DNA from: Phlegmacium glaucopus
Lineage: Eukaryota; Basidiomycota; Agaricomycetes; Agaricales; Cortinariaceae
DNA length: 64,000 nt
NCBI GenBank assembly: GCA_015039465.1
Contig: MU130318.1
Coordinates: 65,049 to 129,048, forward strand
Reading direction: 5' to 3'
In this document: in pieces, positions 24,917 to 36,967 of the stretch
Layout: every line of letters begins with the position of its first letter
How positions within the stretch are numbered: position 1 is the first letter of the stretch
Translations under genes and position numbers: made by a program
Notes under the pieces: model-generated
Seen by the model: the letters and a program-made list of their open reading frames with translations, nothing else
Told to the model about the DNA's origin: nothing
The model's database searches: none

Positions 24917-27900
24917 CTATGAACTAGAGTTTAGCGAAAGTTTCCCACTCAGGCTCTAAAGATTGTACAATATGCATTATTGATTTATTACTACATTAAT
25001 ATACATAGTAATACCGACTAAAATAAAGATAAATTAAGATTTTAAAAAATACCTCCCAGGAGGTTGTTGTGGGTGATGGGGATGTTCCTGGGCGTCATAT
25101 GTGTCGTGCGTCGATCATAGCTGTCTATAGTTAATAAAAATCAAACAAAAAACCCTCTGTTGAGGGGTGGTTGCTAGAACGACCGGTGCGCGCCTAAAAC
25201 AGGGACAGGGGCGTCAAACAGGGGGTGTGGGGATGTTCTGGTGTCATACATGTCGTGCATCGATCATAGCTGTCTATAGAGCTGTCAACTTGAAGATAAT
25301 GTATTTTATGAACCACAGCTGGCGTACCTTGGCCCATGATGTCGCTTATGACACCCCTAAGTCGTCATCCGTTCATTCGTCGTCCATTCGTTCATCGTCG
25401 TTCGCTCGTCGTTCGTTCGTTCATCCATTCATCATCCGTCAGTCGTCCGTTCGTTTGTCCGTCGTTCGGTCGTTTGGCATCGTTTGTTCATTCATCTGTT
25501 GTAATTAGAATTAAGTTAGAATTAGAAAACATACCTTAGAAAACATACCTCCAGGGGGTAGTGCTCGTCATCGTGACGTGGTGAGATGGGGTGGCTCATC
25601 GCCGCTGTTGTTGTAGACTAAGGAACGGTGTATAACGAACGTGAGGGGGTTAAATTGCAGGGTTCCCGAAGAGGTTCGTCGTTCGTTGTCATTCATTGTC
25701 ATTCGTTTGACGTCGTTTGTTGGCCGTCATTTGTCTATCGTAGTTTACATTAGAAATAAACTTAAACTTAAAAACACACCTCCTAACTTCAAGGGGGGTA
25801 GCGCCCATCGTCGTCGTGCTCGTCATCGTGACGTATCGAGGTGGTGTGGCTCATTGTCACTATCATTGTAACTTAAGAAAAATGAAAGAAAAAAACCCCA
25901 AGGGTCGTTGTCATCATTATAGTACACAAATAGTGTATTAAAACAAGGAACTTACTAAAAGAAACTTCCCCAAGTGGGGAGTTGCTGACGTTGTTGGCGT
26001 TGTTGGGAGTCGTTGGCGTTGTTGCCGTCCCTACTAAGCGTATCACTATGTGGTTGAGAGCAATCACATTTTTGGAACTCCGACTCCCAAAGGATCGGGT
26101 GATTCAGGGTCCGGCGCCTAAACACTTATAGATTATAATTAGTATAAAATTCATTCTCCACAGATAATTTAGAAAAAAAATACGGTCAGAAAGTTCGGTT
26201 CGAACCGGTTCGAACCCGGTTCTCAAAATCTTAGAAAACTAAGAACCGAGAACCGAACAGACAGCCCAAAATCCTTGGACTGAACTGAACTGAACCTGAA
26301 CCGACGGTTCGGTTCTTTCGGTTCTCGGTTCTTGCGCCAGTTCGGAACCGAACTTTGGCATCACTATTTGGCATGTCTTTCATCAGTTTCCAATTTCACT
26401 TCAACATGGTTTGCGCCGCCCATTTTCCAAAGCACTGAGTCGAGCTTTCTTCATACCGAATTTGGATGACAGACGTGCAGTGGACCATGTATTACACCAG
26501 AAAAATACAACATACGAAGCAAAACTGCGTTCTAATCCTGACTATATCCGTAAACGTGTTCGGTATCGTGTTCCTCCTCCTGAGAAGCTATTCAGTCGTA
26601 TTGCCACTGTCCTCAAAACATTTGGGCCACTCTGTGATGCCAAAACAAAACAGCCACTATTCAATGAAAAAGCTTGGGTAGTTGCGAAGAATGTGTTGGA
26701 GCATGTTCGAAATGGTGATTACTCAGATCCTCCTGATATATCAATGTACTTCGAAGCTGGAAAGGATAAGAATGGATTGACTTTATATCGCTGCTGTCGC
26801 GGGACAAACGATGTTGAAGGTGGAGTACATCAAAACCTCATTCGTCGGTTTACTTCATTCAATGTCTCCCCTCGACGAGCGGTGAATATGATACTTGACT
26901 ACGTTAGTGCTCACAACATGCAGGTAAGTAACAGTTGACTTGGCGACATCAGCTAGAACTTGATCATCAAACAGGTAGGGACACAGAACCGTACGGGCCA
27001 ACGTTATATGGGGCACTTTGATGTATCATTGAAGAATCGCGTTGCCAGTCTTCGTGAAAAAACACTGTCGGCACTTCATCAGCATCCCATTGTGGGCTAT
27101 GGGAATTGGATCAATGGAAACGACTATGAACAAACAAAAGAAGTCTTTGGCATTCTTCCATTCGATGCAGCTGTGTGTCAAGATCTCGGAATGCTGCAAT
27201 ACAGCGAACAGTTTGTGAAGGATCAAAACCCTCGGCATCAATGGCTCAGTAAACAGCAACGAACTCGATTTGCCGTTCTACCCATCCACACTCACGATGA
27301 GCGCCTCCTCTTCCATCTCTATGCCCAAAATTCACCACTGTTTACCTCTCTCAATGGCCAACCTGATTTCGCTGGTCTATCCAAGCAGATGAATGGGCAT
27401 GTTGATGGGAAGAATTTCTTTTATAAGGTCTGTGGTTCATTACTTCCAAGTCAACCATTAAGTCTTACTAACTTGGGCAGCTACCGGAGCATGTAAAGAG
27501 TTACTACAAGACATGGCAGGACTACCACAATGAGAAGGTGTCAGTTACACTCAGCAACAGTGCGGTTTCCCGCATTCGACAACTCCTTGAAAATAGCACT
27601 GGTAATCTACCGATGATCTCTGCACTAATCCCACAGCCTCTTGCCGAGACCATCAAGTCACCGTCGCCACACAATGACCATGCGGTTACGCTGACCAATA
27701 ACCCAGGTTGGCAAGTTGAAAATTTATTGCACACTCATCGTCTCGCGTGTTCAACAGTTGGCTATTGTTACATCCAAACAAACCCATCTTCCACCCCATC
27801 TCAACCTTCGTCAACCGCTACCAGTAGCGCATCCCGAAAACGAAAGGCCGAACATCAACCAGAAGGTGATCATGTGGGAGCAGCTCGAAAAGCACGAAGA

Positions 27901-28199
27901 TGTACTGCTTGTGAAAGCACAGAATGTCCTGGTCGTTGGAAAGTGACAAAGTGCACTGCAGCCGCGGCTGCCACAGTGTAGAAAGGTGAGAATTTCATTG
28001 CTACAGTACACACCCAACTTCTAATATTAAAAGCCACATCACCACAGCCCTTCCGATGCGAACCAGCTGAATCCCCTTCTCCCTGACCATTTCCACCCAA
28101 TTCTTCTCGAATACATGTACATGCTGCCTCGCTATCCATTAGCGCTGCCACCAACATCATCGGCACTACCATCATTGAGATGTCGGTAGATTTGTGTTC

Positions 28200-28224
28200 C
28201 CTTAATTAATTAATTAATTAATTT
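28200..28224. repeat. TTAA simple repeat
   Basis: A short (TTAA)n tract with flanking T and C runs lies just 3' of the broken transposon gene. Confidence 0.8.
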
Positions 28225-28271
28225 TTTCTCCCCCCCCGGGGGGACCCGTACAACTATAATCTGAGTGCCTC

Positions 28272-29823
28272 TGCATTCCTGCTCGTCAAAATGTCACGTG
28301 AAGCGAAATTATAGTCTTAATTTTTTTTTTTGGGGGGGGGGCAACGTACAATTGTCATATTCTCCATAACTTGAACCAACACCCTCCACGTCGTCTCCTG
28401 AATCGCCTGTCCAATAACCTGTGCGAAATATAATTTATTGCACAGTATATGTGCCATAATTGAGCAATGAAAAACATACCAAGACTTGCAATAAATATTT
28501 ACTGCAAGGGGCAGTGCAGGGTCCCCAATCATCACCATGACAAACGTTTACAGTGATTCAAGAGTCCAATAAAACAGATAAGGGAAGTGATCGTCAGCGA
28601 TTAAACCCACAAGAGTAAAAACGAACTGGAAATATAAGGAGCGATTTTCTCAAGTACTTACTTTCAAACAGACGGTAAACGTATACCCACAAGACACCTT
28701 TTCAGTTTCAAAAGAACAATGGACATTCGAGGACGATTTTCTTGCCGTATACACATCGCTTGCTCGCGAGGAAGTAGTGAGGAGGACAGGAGGTAGTGTT
28801 GTCGTGGCATTTATGAGGAGTCACAGGATGGCTATAAGGAGGCACGTCCCACAACTTGAAGAAATAGGAGATCCAAACAGTCAAAATCCCATCAGCTCGA
28901 TGCACGACCGAAAGTAGGATAAGCTAACCTCCTTGAACGAACTCCAGAGACAAGGTGGACGAACCACCTTCATCGCTTCCTTGCTCGCATTTGTGTTGCC
29001 ACAGGAAAGGTTGTCGTCGATGGAGGCAATGGGTTCGGGTCCGTGATCGAATTTCAATGCTTTCTTTCTCAGACTGACTGCCTTGGTTGCGTTTTGACTT
29101 GAACTCACTCTTGTTCCCTAGCTTTCCAGTGACGCAGGCCTTTCCAGTTCCTGCATAGCCCTATAATCGAGATTAGCTGTGTGCAAAACGTGTGTTTTGG
29201 GACTGTACGGTGCTGTATTCTGTTTCTCGCCCTCAAGAGTATTCATCCTATAGTCTTTTAAAGTGTCAAGCAGAGGCAAGGCTACGAGGGACTTGCACTC
29301 TGCCACTCCAGGAGAAACATATTTTTGGTCATACACATGCACGCTAGTTATTTTGGTCCTTTGTAAAAACGTAAGCTCATTGGGTACAGCTCTGTTTCGA
29401 TACACAAACTTTCATCAAATTTTAAGTGCATCATTTTAGATTAAAGGCACTTTGAAACATCCGCCCTCCACCTTCGAATCTGGATCTTCCCAAAATATCT
29501 CCCGTTTTCAACAGATAGTTCTGCCATTTTCTAGTCCCAACCCGAAGACATCGCAATCGCATGGCGCCGAACGGCGAGCGGCTGTTCGTAGTAAGATCAA
29601 GAGATAAAATAATTGATAAAGAAAAGCCTGAGGATAACCTAGACCCTGCAGCCCTGCATTACCAATGTCAGGCAATGACACCACGTCGCAGGTTTCTTTT
29701 CTGTCACACCGCGAAGGGTTTAGGGCTACGAGTGAAATAGAAAGTGAAGCCCATCCCCACTACTAAAGTTTTCTCCCATTTATTCAATCTCCCTAATGCT
29801 TGATTTTCAGTCACCAACGCGAA
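28272..29823. repeat. 5' flank of caspase B; inverted copy at 48.0-49.66 kb
   Basis: This stretch is the reverse complement of the region upstream of caspase D. The match starts at the words GCATTCCTGCTCGTCAAAAT and continues through gene B. Minus-strand open frames (for example 29118-29405 and 28881-29108) are shared in part by the other copy, but with frame differences, and none shows a known domain. A possible mini-exon with a GT donor in the far copy (near 49451) has a GC donor here (near 28492). Confidence 0.6.
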
Positions 29824-32167
29824 ATGGAATCTGTATCAGAATGGTGAAGCTTTTGTACCAATTTGTCTGTTTTTGCTGACACTTTGCGCGCAGTTGCCAT
29901 CCCCGCCCAGGGGAAAAGCCCAGGCCTCCAATTGCTTTTCCAAATTATAACAACAAGTTGTTTGCCTTGATTATCGGGATCAATAACTACAAGGGAATAA
30001 GCAAACTTAATGGATGTGTCACGGACAGCGAACACGTTTGCTCGTTCTTAACGGAAACCCTTCGTGCAAATCCGCTTCATATAATACATCTACGGGATGA
30101 GGAAGCAACGCGAGACGGGATTTTATCTGCCTTCAAGAAACACTTCCTTAAGAACGAACAAATACAGCTGAACAACACCATAATTTTTTACTTTGCTGGT
30201 CATGGTAGTGTCGAATTTCCGGAAAAGGCTCCCTCAAAAATTGTTGGAGAAGATATGGAAACGATCTGTCCATATGACGATAGAGTGGCAGGAGTACGCG
30301 GAATCCCTGATCGCACTCTTGCATGCCTCATGAGGCAGCTGGCGTCCATCAAAGGAAACAACATTGTTGGTTTTATTATTACACATCTTGCATATCTGCT
30401 GATGATTGATTTCAGACTGCGATATACGATTCATGTCATTCTGGAGGACTAGGCAGAAAACCCTCGGATTTAGAGAATCCACGTGGGATCCCATCTCCAA
30501 AGTTGCCCTTTCCAAAAGACCTTGACAAAGAGATCTGGGAATGTGCTGATAAACTCCCTAAAGATCCCCACCTTCCACACGCTCTACTGAATTCGCACAT
30601 TCTCCTCGCTGCATGCCAGCGTGATGAGATTGCCTATGAGGAACGTACGGGCCGGCGTGGGCGTTTCACCAATCTCTTCCTAAAGGTTCTCCGAGAACCT
30701 GAATGCAGTCTTGCCAAAACCACGTATATCGGTCTAGTCCACACTCTGGAGCGACCAGAAAACAAGCCACAGATACCAAAGCAGACCCCTTACGTCGAAG
30801 GCAATAACAAGACAAGGATTCTTTTCACCATGAGAGACCCCGGTCGTTGCTTCCTGGTATCGTCGATCGAGGACGGGAAGTTCTCAGTGCCAGCTGGCAC
30901 GATTCTTGGGGTTGATAAGGAGACAGAGTTCACAATTACTAGCAGCCAAGGGTGCGTTGACAGGTTGAAACCGATTGAGGTCTTGCCTCTTAGGTCCATT
31001 TTCGTGAAACCCGATGGCATGGAGGACGATTCAACAGCTGAAATAACCAAATGGAATAAGGTGTTCCTTGTCCGTCGCTTCCCAGTATCGTCGATCGAGA
31101 ACGGGAAGTTCTCAATTCCAGCTGGCACGAATGATGGAGTTGATAAAGATACAGAGTTCTCAATCGCTAGCGGTAGAAAACACTTCCACAGGTTGAAACC
31201 GATCTATGTCTTGCCTTCTACCTCCATTTTCAAGATACTTGACGGCATGTCCCTGACGGATGGCTCAACAGCTGATATACGTCCCTCAGATTCGCTCGAT
31301 TACGACGTTATACATTCTCAACTTGCGGACGGAAGCGTAAAGCTAGAAAGGCGGGACGGACTTATCCCTTGTTATTCAGAACGCGAAGTTCAATTCACTC
31401 AACAACAGGCCTCGATGCTAATTGACGCAGTAACTCACTTCAATTTCCACCTTCTTCATCAAAGCAGCTCCAACGATATAGGTCACAAGTTGCACGTCAA
31501 ACTTGAACAGTTGTCAAAGTCTGCCAGTGGTGACCGCTTTCCAGTCAAAAAGGGGGAAAATTTCTTCACTTCGGACAGGCGCCTAAAGCCAAATACTAAT
31601 ATCAAGAAGGGACCCAAAGTTACAGCAGCGGTGGAACTTGAAATGGATGATTTGGACCACCTATTCGGCTTCACGCTTAGCGTCGAGGACTACCGGAGGC
31701 CTCTTTTTCCGTATATCTTCGGTTTTGATCCTATCACCTATCAAATTGCAGTACGTGGTTTTTATTTGTGGGATAAACGGAACGGAATGCTCACTCAATA
31801 TTTTTAGTCATTTTACCATCCCCAGGAAGAAGCAATGGGTCCACTCCGTGTCGGTAGCGACGTCTCAATCGGCTATGGCAAGGAGGATATTATAGGTGCC
31901 ATCAAATTCCGCCCAGACGATGTTACCTTTTTCAAGATTTTTGTCACGACAAAGTATGTTGACTTGAAAGGCCTACCAGAACCATGTCGTATGCCGGATT
32001 TGGTGCCTCCTACCCTGAATGACTTTTGGGAGTCTTGGATCTACGTTGTTAAAACCCCCAACGTTAAATCCCCCAAATCGCATATAAACGAAGTGAAGAC
32101 AGAAAAACACTGGACATCGAAGCTAAAGGCGGCATTCAAAGTTAAAGCAACAAGTATTGGAACTTGA
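29824..32167 (+). CDS. Caspase-domain protein, copy B (722 aa, four exons)
   Basis: Predicted C14-type cysteine protease. Exons: 29824-29843, 29894-30365, 30416-31750, 31826-32167; introns of 50, 50 and 75 nt, all GT-AG. Catalytic His is about residue 110 (YFAGHGS) and Cys about 171 (DSCHSGG), split by the same phase-0 intron as in A, C and D. After the caspase core come two tandem copies of a module with FSVPAGT-x-x-GVDKETEF (about 30870-31010 and 31090-31220), then a conserved region ending in FWESWIYVV. The C-terminus is about 30 residues longer and more basic than in C and D. The start ATG (MESVSE) is in a 20-nt exon; the mini-exon used as start in A is present upstream but lacks ATG. It is tail-to-tail with C, 1.06 kb away. 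Confidence 0.85.
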
Positions 32168-33225
32168 ACGAGTCCGCTTTGTAGTAGGTAGTAGCAACAG
32201 GAATGACTAGTAATAATTGTATATATAGTAAGTACCAGCCGAATTACACATTTTGGATCAGGATTCAGGAAACCGTTCAGACAGCGAGAATTCAAAATGG
32301 TTTAATATTTCGACCGGTTACATTATGAAGGCTGCCTTCCTTCTTTTCGGAACAGCTTGTCCACTTCTTCTACCCCGGCCCCGAACCGCAGCGCAGGTCT
32401 ATTAGAAATTCTATGGTACTCTCTCTCTCTCGTGCATCAGGAGGTAAATGGAGGTCATGATACGGATTGTTAAGATACGATAACTAACGCCCTGTTTGGA
32501 TTCTGGAATGCCGGTGCTTGGGTTTTCGACGTACTTGACTGTACGGTCGTATCTTGGCCATGTGCCGACTGCGAAGTTGTTAATCAGACAAAAAAACCAG
32601 ACCTTCTATAGAAAACAACAATGGAGAGATCCAATCAAGTAGTACTTAGCAAGAGATGAATACAGTGTCTTGCATAATCGTTTGCACGCTTACTTCGTAA
32701 ATTCGCATTTGTTGAATTTGAAATTCGGCCACTTCGAAGATATGTTGAGGCCGGACAACGCAGAACTAATAATCTGTTTTTTTTTGCCATCGATGCTAGA
32801 CGACGAGAGGTAAATGCAACAAGACTAGGCAAAAATTGAATGAAAAGTTACCTATCGACATAAAGACGTTTCGCGTTAGAGTCCCTCCATATATGTTTAT
32901 TGAGCACAACGTCAAGAATCGCTGATAATATTTTTTAAAAAACTACAACGTTGATATCTTCTATCTTGACTAAATTTTCAGCAATCAGGAATCACGGTAG
33001 AGGCCTACATCTTTCCTTTCTATCGTATTGATAATCCTTGAACGTGAGCGAAAAAAAAGTCTTGTGAAGTCTGCATGAACGCCCAATTTGTGCAGGGTAG
33101 CATTGCCAGTTGTTGCTGGTTAAAACTTCTATTAGTCATTCCTGTTGTGTTACTACCTACTTACTACAAAACGGACTCGTTTCAATACTAGTCGTTTTAA
33201 TTACTCTCGCCTTTAGCCTCGAACT
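32168..33225. other. Spacer between caspase genes B and C
   Basis: No gene is supported. About 32265-32640 is an inverted copy of 14920-15370, and about 32720-33125 is a partial third copy of block X (compare 14040-14400), with frames broken. The spacer therefore joins pieces of two duplication families between the convergent caspase genes. Confidence 0.6.
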
Positions 33226-36200
33226 CTACTTGTTTATGCGTGACTTGGGGGTTTTAACAACGTAGATCCATGACTCCCAAAAGTCAGTCAGGGTAGGAGG
33301 CACCAAATCCGGCAGACGGCATGGTTCTTGTACGAGGCCTTTCAAGTCAACATACTTTGTCGTGACAAAAATCTTGAAGAAGGTAACATCGTCTGGGTGG
33401 AATTTGAGGGCACCTTTGATATCCTCGCCATAGCCGATTGAGACGTCGCTACCAACACAGAGTGGACCCTCTGTTTCTTCCTCGGGATGGTAAAATGACT
33501 AAAAATATTGAGTGAGCATTCCGTTCCGTTTATATCTCACAAATAAAACCCACGTACTCCAATTTGATAGGTGATAGGATCAAAACCGAAGATATACGGA
33601 AAAAGAGGCCTCCGGTAGTCCTCGACGCTAAGTGTGAAGCCGAATAGGTGGTTCAAATCATCCATTTCAAGTTCCACCGCTGCTGTAACTTTGGGTCCCT
33701 TCTTGATATTATTATTTGGCTTTAGGCGCTTGTTCGAAGTTAAGAAATTTTTCCCGTTTTTGACCGGAAAGCGGTCTCCACTGGCAGATTCTGACAACTG
33801 TTCAAGTTTGACGTGCAACTTGTGACCTATATCATTGGAGGTGCTTTGATGAAGAAGGTGGAAATTGAAGTGAGTTACCGTGTCAATTAGCGTCGAGGCC
33901 TCTTGTTGAGTGAATTGAACTTCGCGTTCTGAATAACAAGGGATAAGTCCGTCCCGCCTTTCTAGCTTTACGCTTCCGTCCGCAAATTGAGAATGTATAA
34001 CGTCGTAATCGAGCGAATCTGAGGGACGTATATCAGCTGTTGAGCCATCCGTCAGGGACATGCCGTCAAGTATCTTGAAAATGGAGGTAGAAGGCAAGAC
34101 ATAAATCGGTTTCAACCTGTAGAAGCATTTTCTACCGCTAGCGATTGTGAACTCTGTATCTTTATCAACTCCATCATTCGTGCCAGCTGGAACCGAGAAC
34201 TTCCCGTTCTCGATCGACGATACCGGGAAGCGACGCACAAGGAACATCTTATTCCATTTGGTTATTTCAGCTGTTGAATCGTTGCCTATGCCATCAAGTT
34301 TCTTGAAAATGGATCTAAGAGGCAAGACCTCAATCGGTTTCAACCTGTCAAAGCGCTTTCGACCGCTAGTAATTGCGAACTCTGTTTCCTTATCAACCCC
34401 ATGAATCGTGCCAACTGGTACTGAGAACTTCCCGTTCTCGATCAGCGATACCAGAAAGCAATGGCCAGCGTCTTTCATGCTGAAAAGAATCCTTGTCTTG
34501 TTATTGCCTTCGACGCAAGGGGTCTGCTTTGGTATCTGTGGCTTGTTATCTGGTCGCTCCATAGTGTGGACTAGACCGATATATGTGGTTTTGGCAAGGC
34601 TGCGTTCAGGTTCTCGGAGAATCTTTAGGAGGAGATTGGTGAAACGCCCACGACCCGTACGTTCCTCATAGGCAATCTCACCACGCTGGCACGCAGCGAG
34701 GAGAATGTGTGAATTCAGTACAGCGTGTGGAAGGTGGGGATTTTTAGGGAGCCTATCAGTGCATTCCCAGATCTCTTTGTCAAGGCCTTTTGGAAAGGGC
34801 AAACTTGGAGGTGGGATCCCAATTCGTGAATTCTCTAAATCCGAGGGTTCTCTGCCCAGTCCTCCAGAATGACATGAATCGTATATCGCAGTCTGAAATC
34901 AATCATCAGCAGATATGCAAGATGTGTAATAATAAAACCAACAATGTTGTTTCCTTTGATGGACGCCAGCTGCCTCATGAGGCAGGCAAGAGTGCGGTCA
35001 GGGATTCCGCGTACTCCTGCCACTCTATCGTCATATGGACAGATCGTTTCCATATCTTCTCCACCAATTTTCGAGGGAGCCTTTTCCAGAAATTCAACAC
35101 TACCATGACCAGCAAAGTAAAAAATTATGGTGTCGTTCTGCCGTATTTGTCCGTTGTCAAGGAAGTGTTTCTTGAAGGCAGATAAAATCCCGTCTCGCGT
35201 TGCTTCCTCATCCCGTAGATGTATGATATGAAGCGGGTTTGCACGAAGGGTCTCCGTTAAGAATGAGCAAACATTTTCGCTGTCCGCGACACATCCGCGA
35301 AGTTTCTTCATTCCCTGGTAGTTATTGATCCCGATAATCAAGGCAAACAATTTTTCGTTATATTCTGCAGAAGCAATTGGACACCTAGGCTTTTTACCTG
35401 GGCAGGGATGGCAACTGCGCGTAAAGTGTCAGTAAAAACAGATGAGTTCATATTTTGGTACAAAAGCTTCACCATGTTGATGCAGAAACGGGAGTCTGCT
35501 TCTGGTTAGATTTCATTATTTGAGTAATTTCGTGGGGGAACTCCTGGGTTTCCTCAGCATGTAGACTGTGGCTATCAGCTACGGGTTGGACTGAGGTAGT
35601 TGGCTCCATCATCTTGTCAAGAGTTTGAGGATACTGCAAAACAGGAGGCTTCTTATCTGCATATGGATCAACCCCCAGGTAACGAATCACATCATCATCA
35701 GTCACGAACACTGCGTCTCCTTCGCTGATCATCTACATTATTAAGTTATTTGAAGGTGGTCCGGGGTAGCGTTCGATTGACTAACCTTGAACTTCTCTCC
35801 AGCAACTTCATCGTATAAAAAAGCCTTTACAAGTAGTACATTTAGTCAATAGAAACAAATATCTCAAAGACATCAACACACGTACGCAATAACCGACATC
35901 AGTTGTAACAACGTCCACAAGTTGTAAATCATTTTTTGGTTCGTTTTGTCGCTCTTTGTCACTCGAATCTTCAGCCTTGGAAATATTGCACAGCTTTTGA
36001 TTCGAGAACGAGGGTCCACCTGGGATCACTGTATCGATCCCTACAAACAGCGGGAAAACGAGTTTGAGGAGAAGCAGTGGTTCCCGAATACGACCTGTTC
36101 GAAGGAAGACGCTCTGGTTCTGAGGGGGTGGATCACAGCTAGCACAGCAGAATCGGAAATAAGAATTGTTGTTCCCGTCAGTGGCACGAGACGGTGTATT

Positions 36201-36967
36201 TCGGTGAAGATGTCCGCAACTAAAACCAGGATTTGTCCACGATGATACGCTTCGGCCAACATCAAGATGACTGGTCAGCAGGGCAGCGACATTGACATTG
36301 GCGCCAGCATTGACCTGATTGGACTGTGAGATGAAGGTTTTGGCTTTCCAATTTTTGGTCATATATGTTCCCATAATTACAACTATCTCCTCAACTGAGA
36401 CTCCTCGGAACGATTCGAGAGTCAGCCAGCTCTGATAATGCTTGAGAGCGTATTTGGCAATATTTTCAGTACTGCGCTTGTCCAAGTACGAATAGACCGC
36501 GCGTTCGTCTTCCAACCGTAGCACGGATGCCTCATGGAAGTGATTCTGGACGCCCGCTGTGGCACCACCGCCTACAGGAAGACCACTATTCTCGGTCAGT
36601 ATGGGTGCGCTGTATAGGTAAGGTCACTCACGTATAACCGGATCCAACCTCTGCTCCACCTCTGACACGCAGGTCCCTAGTAAGCTGGTAGAATATTTTA
36701 CCTGGGAAGCGCAGTTCCGAGATTTCTATCCCGTCGTGCCCTGCGCACACCTCACGAAGATTTAAATGCATTATTTTCTTGAATTTCCCCTCGCTGATTA
36801 CAAGAGCTATATCAGTGGCCGAATAATGGGATTTGAACAACTCACGAGCAGTATCCTACGTCTCCTATTTCGATTATCGAGTCCTCGATAGGGCCAGGGT
36901 CAGCTCTCCACTGGGGATATCCACGGTAGCAGTCTTCGTAGATTTGATAATTGGGACGAGAGGCCAT
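33226..36967 (-). CDS. Fusion gene C: unknown N-terminal module plus caspase (1114 aa)
   Basis: Proposed minus-strand exons: 36967-36846, 36793-36632, 36585-35886, 35824-35786, 35732-35473, 35414-34943, 34892-33558, 33480-33226; introns of 46-77 nt, all GT-AG with frame preserved. Residues 1 to about 428 form an uncharacterised module (motifs IEIGDVGY, LNLREVCAGH, NIAKYALKHYQSW, FVTDDDVIRYLG) that I recall in other Agaricomycete proteins, without known function. The last codons before the caspase part (VSAST) match caspase gene A, placing the fusion point near 35485. The caspase core follows, with His about 531 and Cys about 592, then the duplicated C-terminal module as in B and D. If the intron at 35415-35472 is not spliced, the N-terminal protein stops two codons past the junction (TGG TGA). 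The first intron (36794-36845) is the least certain. Confidence 0.72.

Larger units (their letters stand above)
21705..26364. mobile_element. Composite TIR element flanked by TA, carrying a NACHT fragment
   Basis: Long terminal inverted repeats of about 185 nt occupy 21705-21892 and 26180-26364, rich in GGTTC/GAACC words. The outer ends read G[C/T]GATGCCAAAGTTCGG inward, and a TA dinucleotide flanks both sides (21703-21704, 26365-26366). Removing the element rejoins the host transposon gene at an IWHVFHQ stretch. A third terminus, oriented like the right end, lies at 23905-24072 and is also followed by TA. Between this inner end and the right end sit a NACHT gene fragment and low-complexity DNA. 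No intact transposase lies inside. TA duplication suggests a Tc1/mariner-like or related cut-and-paste superfamily. Confidence 0.66.
16407..27981 (+). pseudogene. Broken transposon gene (AT-hook, DUF6729-like, exonuclease-like)
   Basis: One ancestral multi-exon gene runs across this interval, split by insertions at 17792-19354 and 21705-26364. It starts at 16407 with an AT-hook-like region (GRPKGTKNKPGAKAGRPRK). The part at 19351-20118 matches from memory the Agaricomycete DUF6729 family (IPCPACLEAH cysteine motif). Next come a region with VVFTDN (20189 on) and one resembling a 3'-5' exonuclease domain, but with VVAFGIQWP where D-x-E is expected. The 3' part resumes at about 26367 and ends at 27981 in a Ser/Arg/Lys-rich tail with a CTACESTECPGRW cysteine motif. 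An in-frame TGA at about 20053 and a one-base frameshift in a C-run near 21681 confirm decay. Introns such as 20119-20177 remain recognisable. The family name is from memory. Confidence 0.6.
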
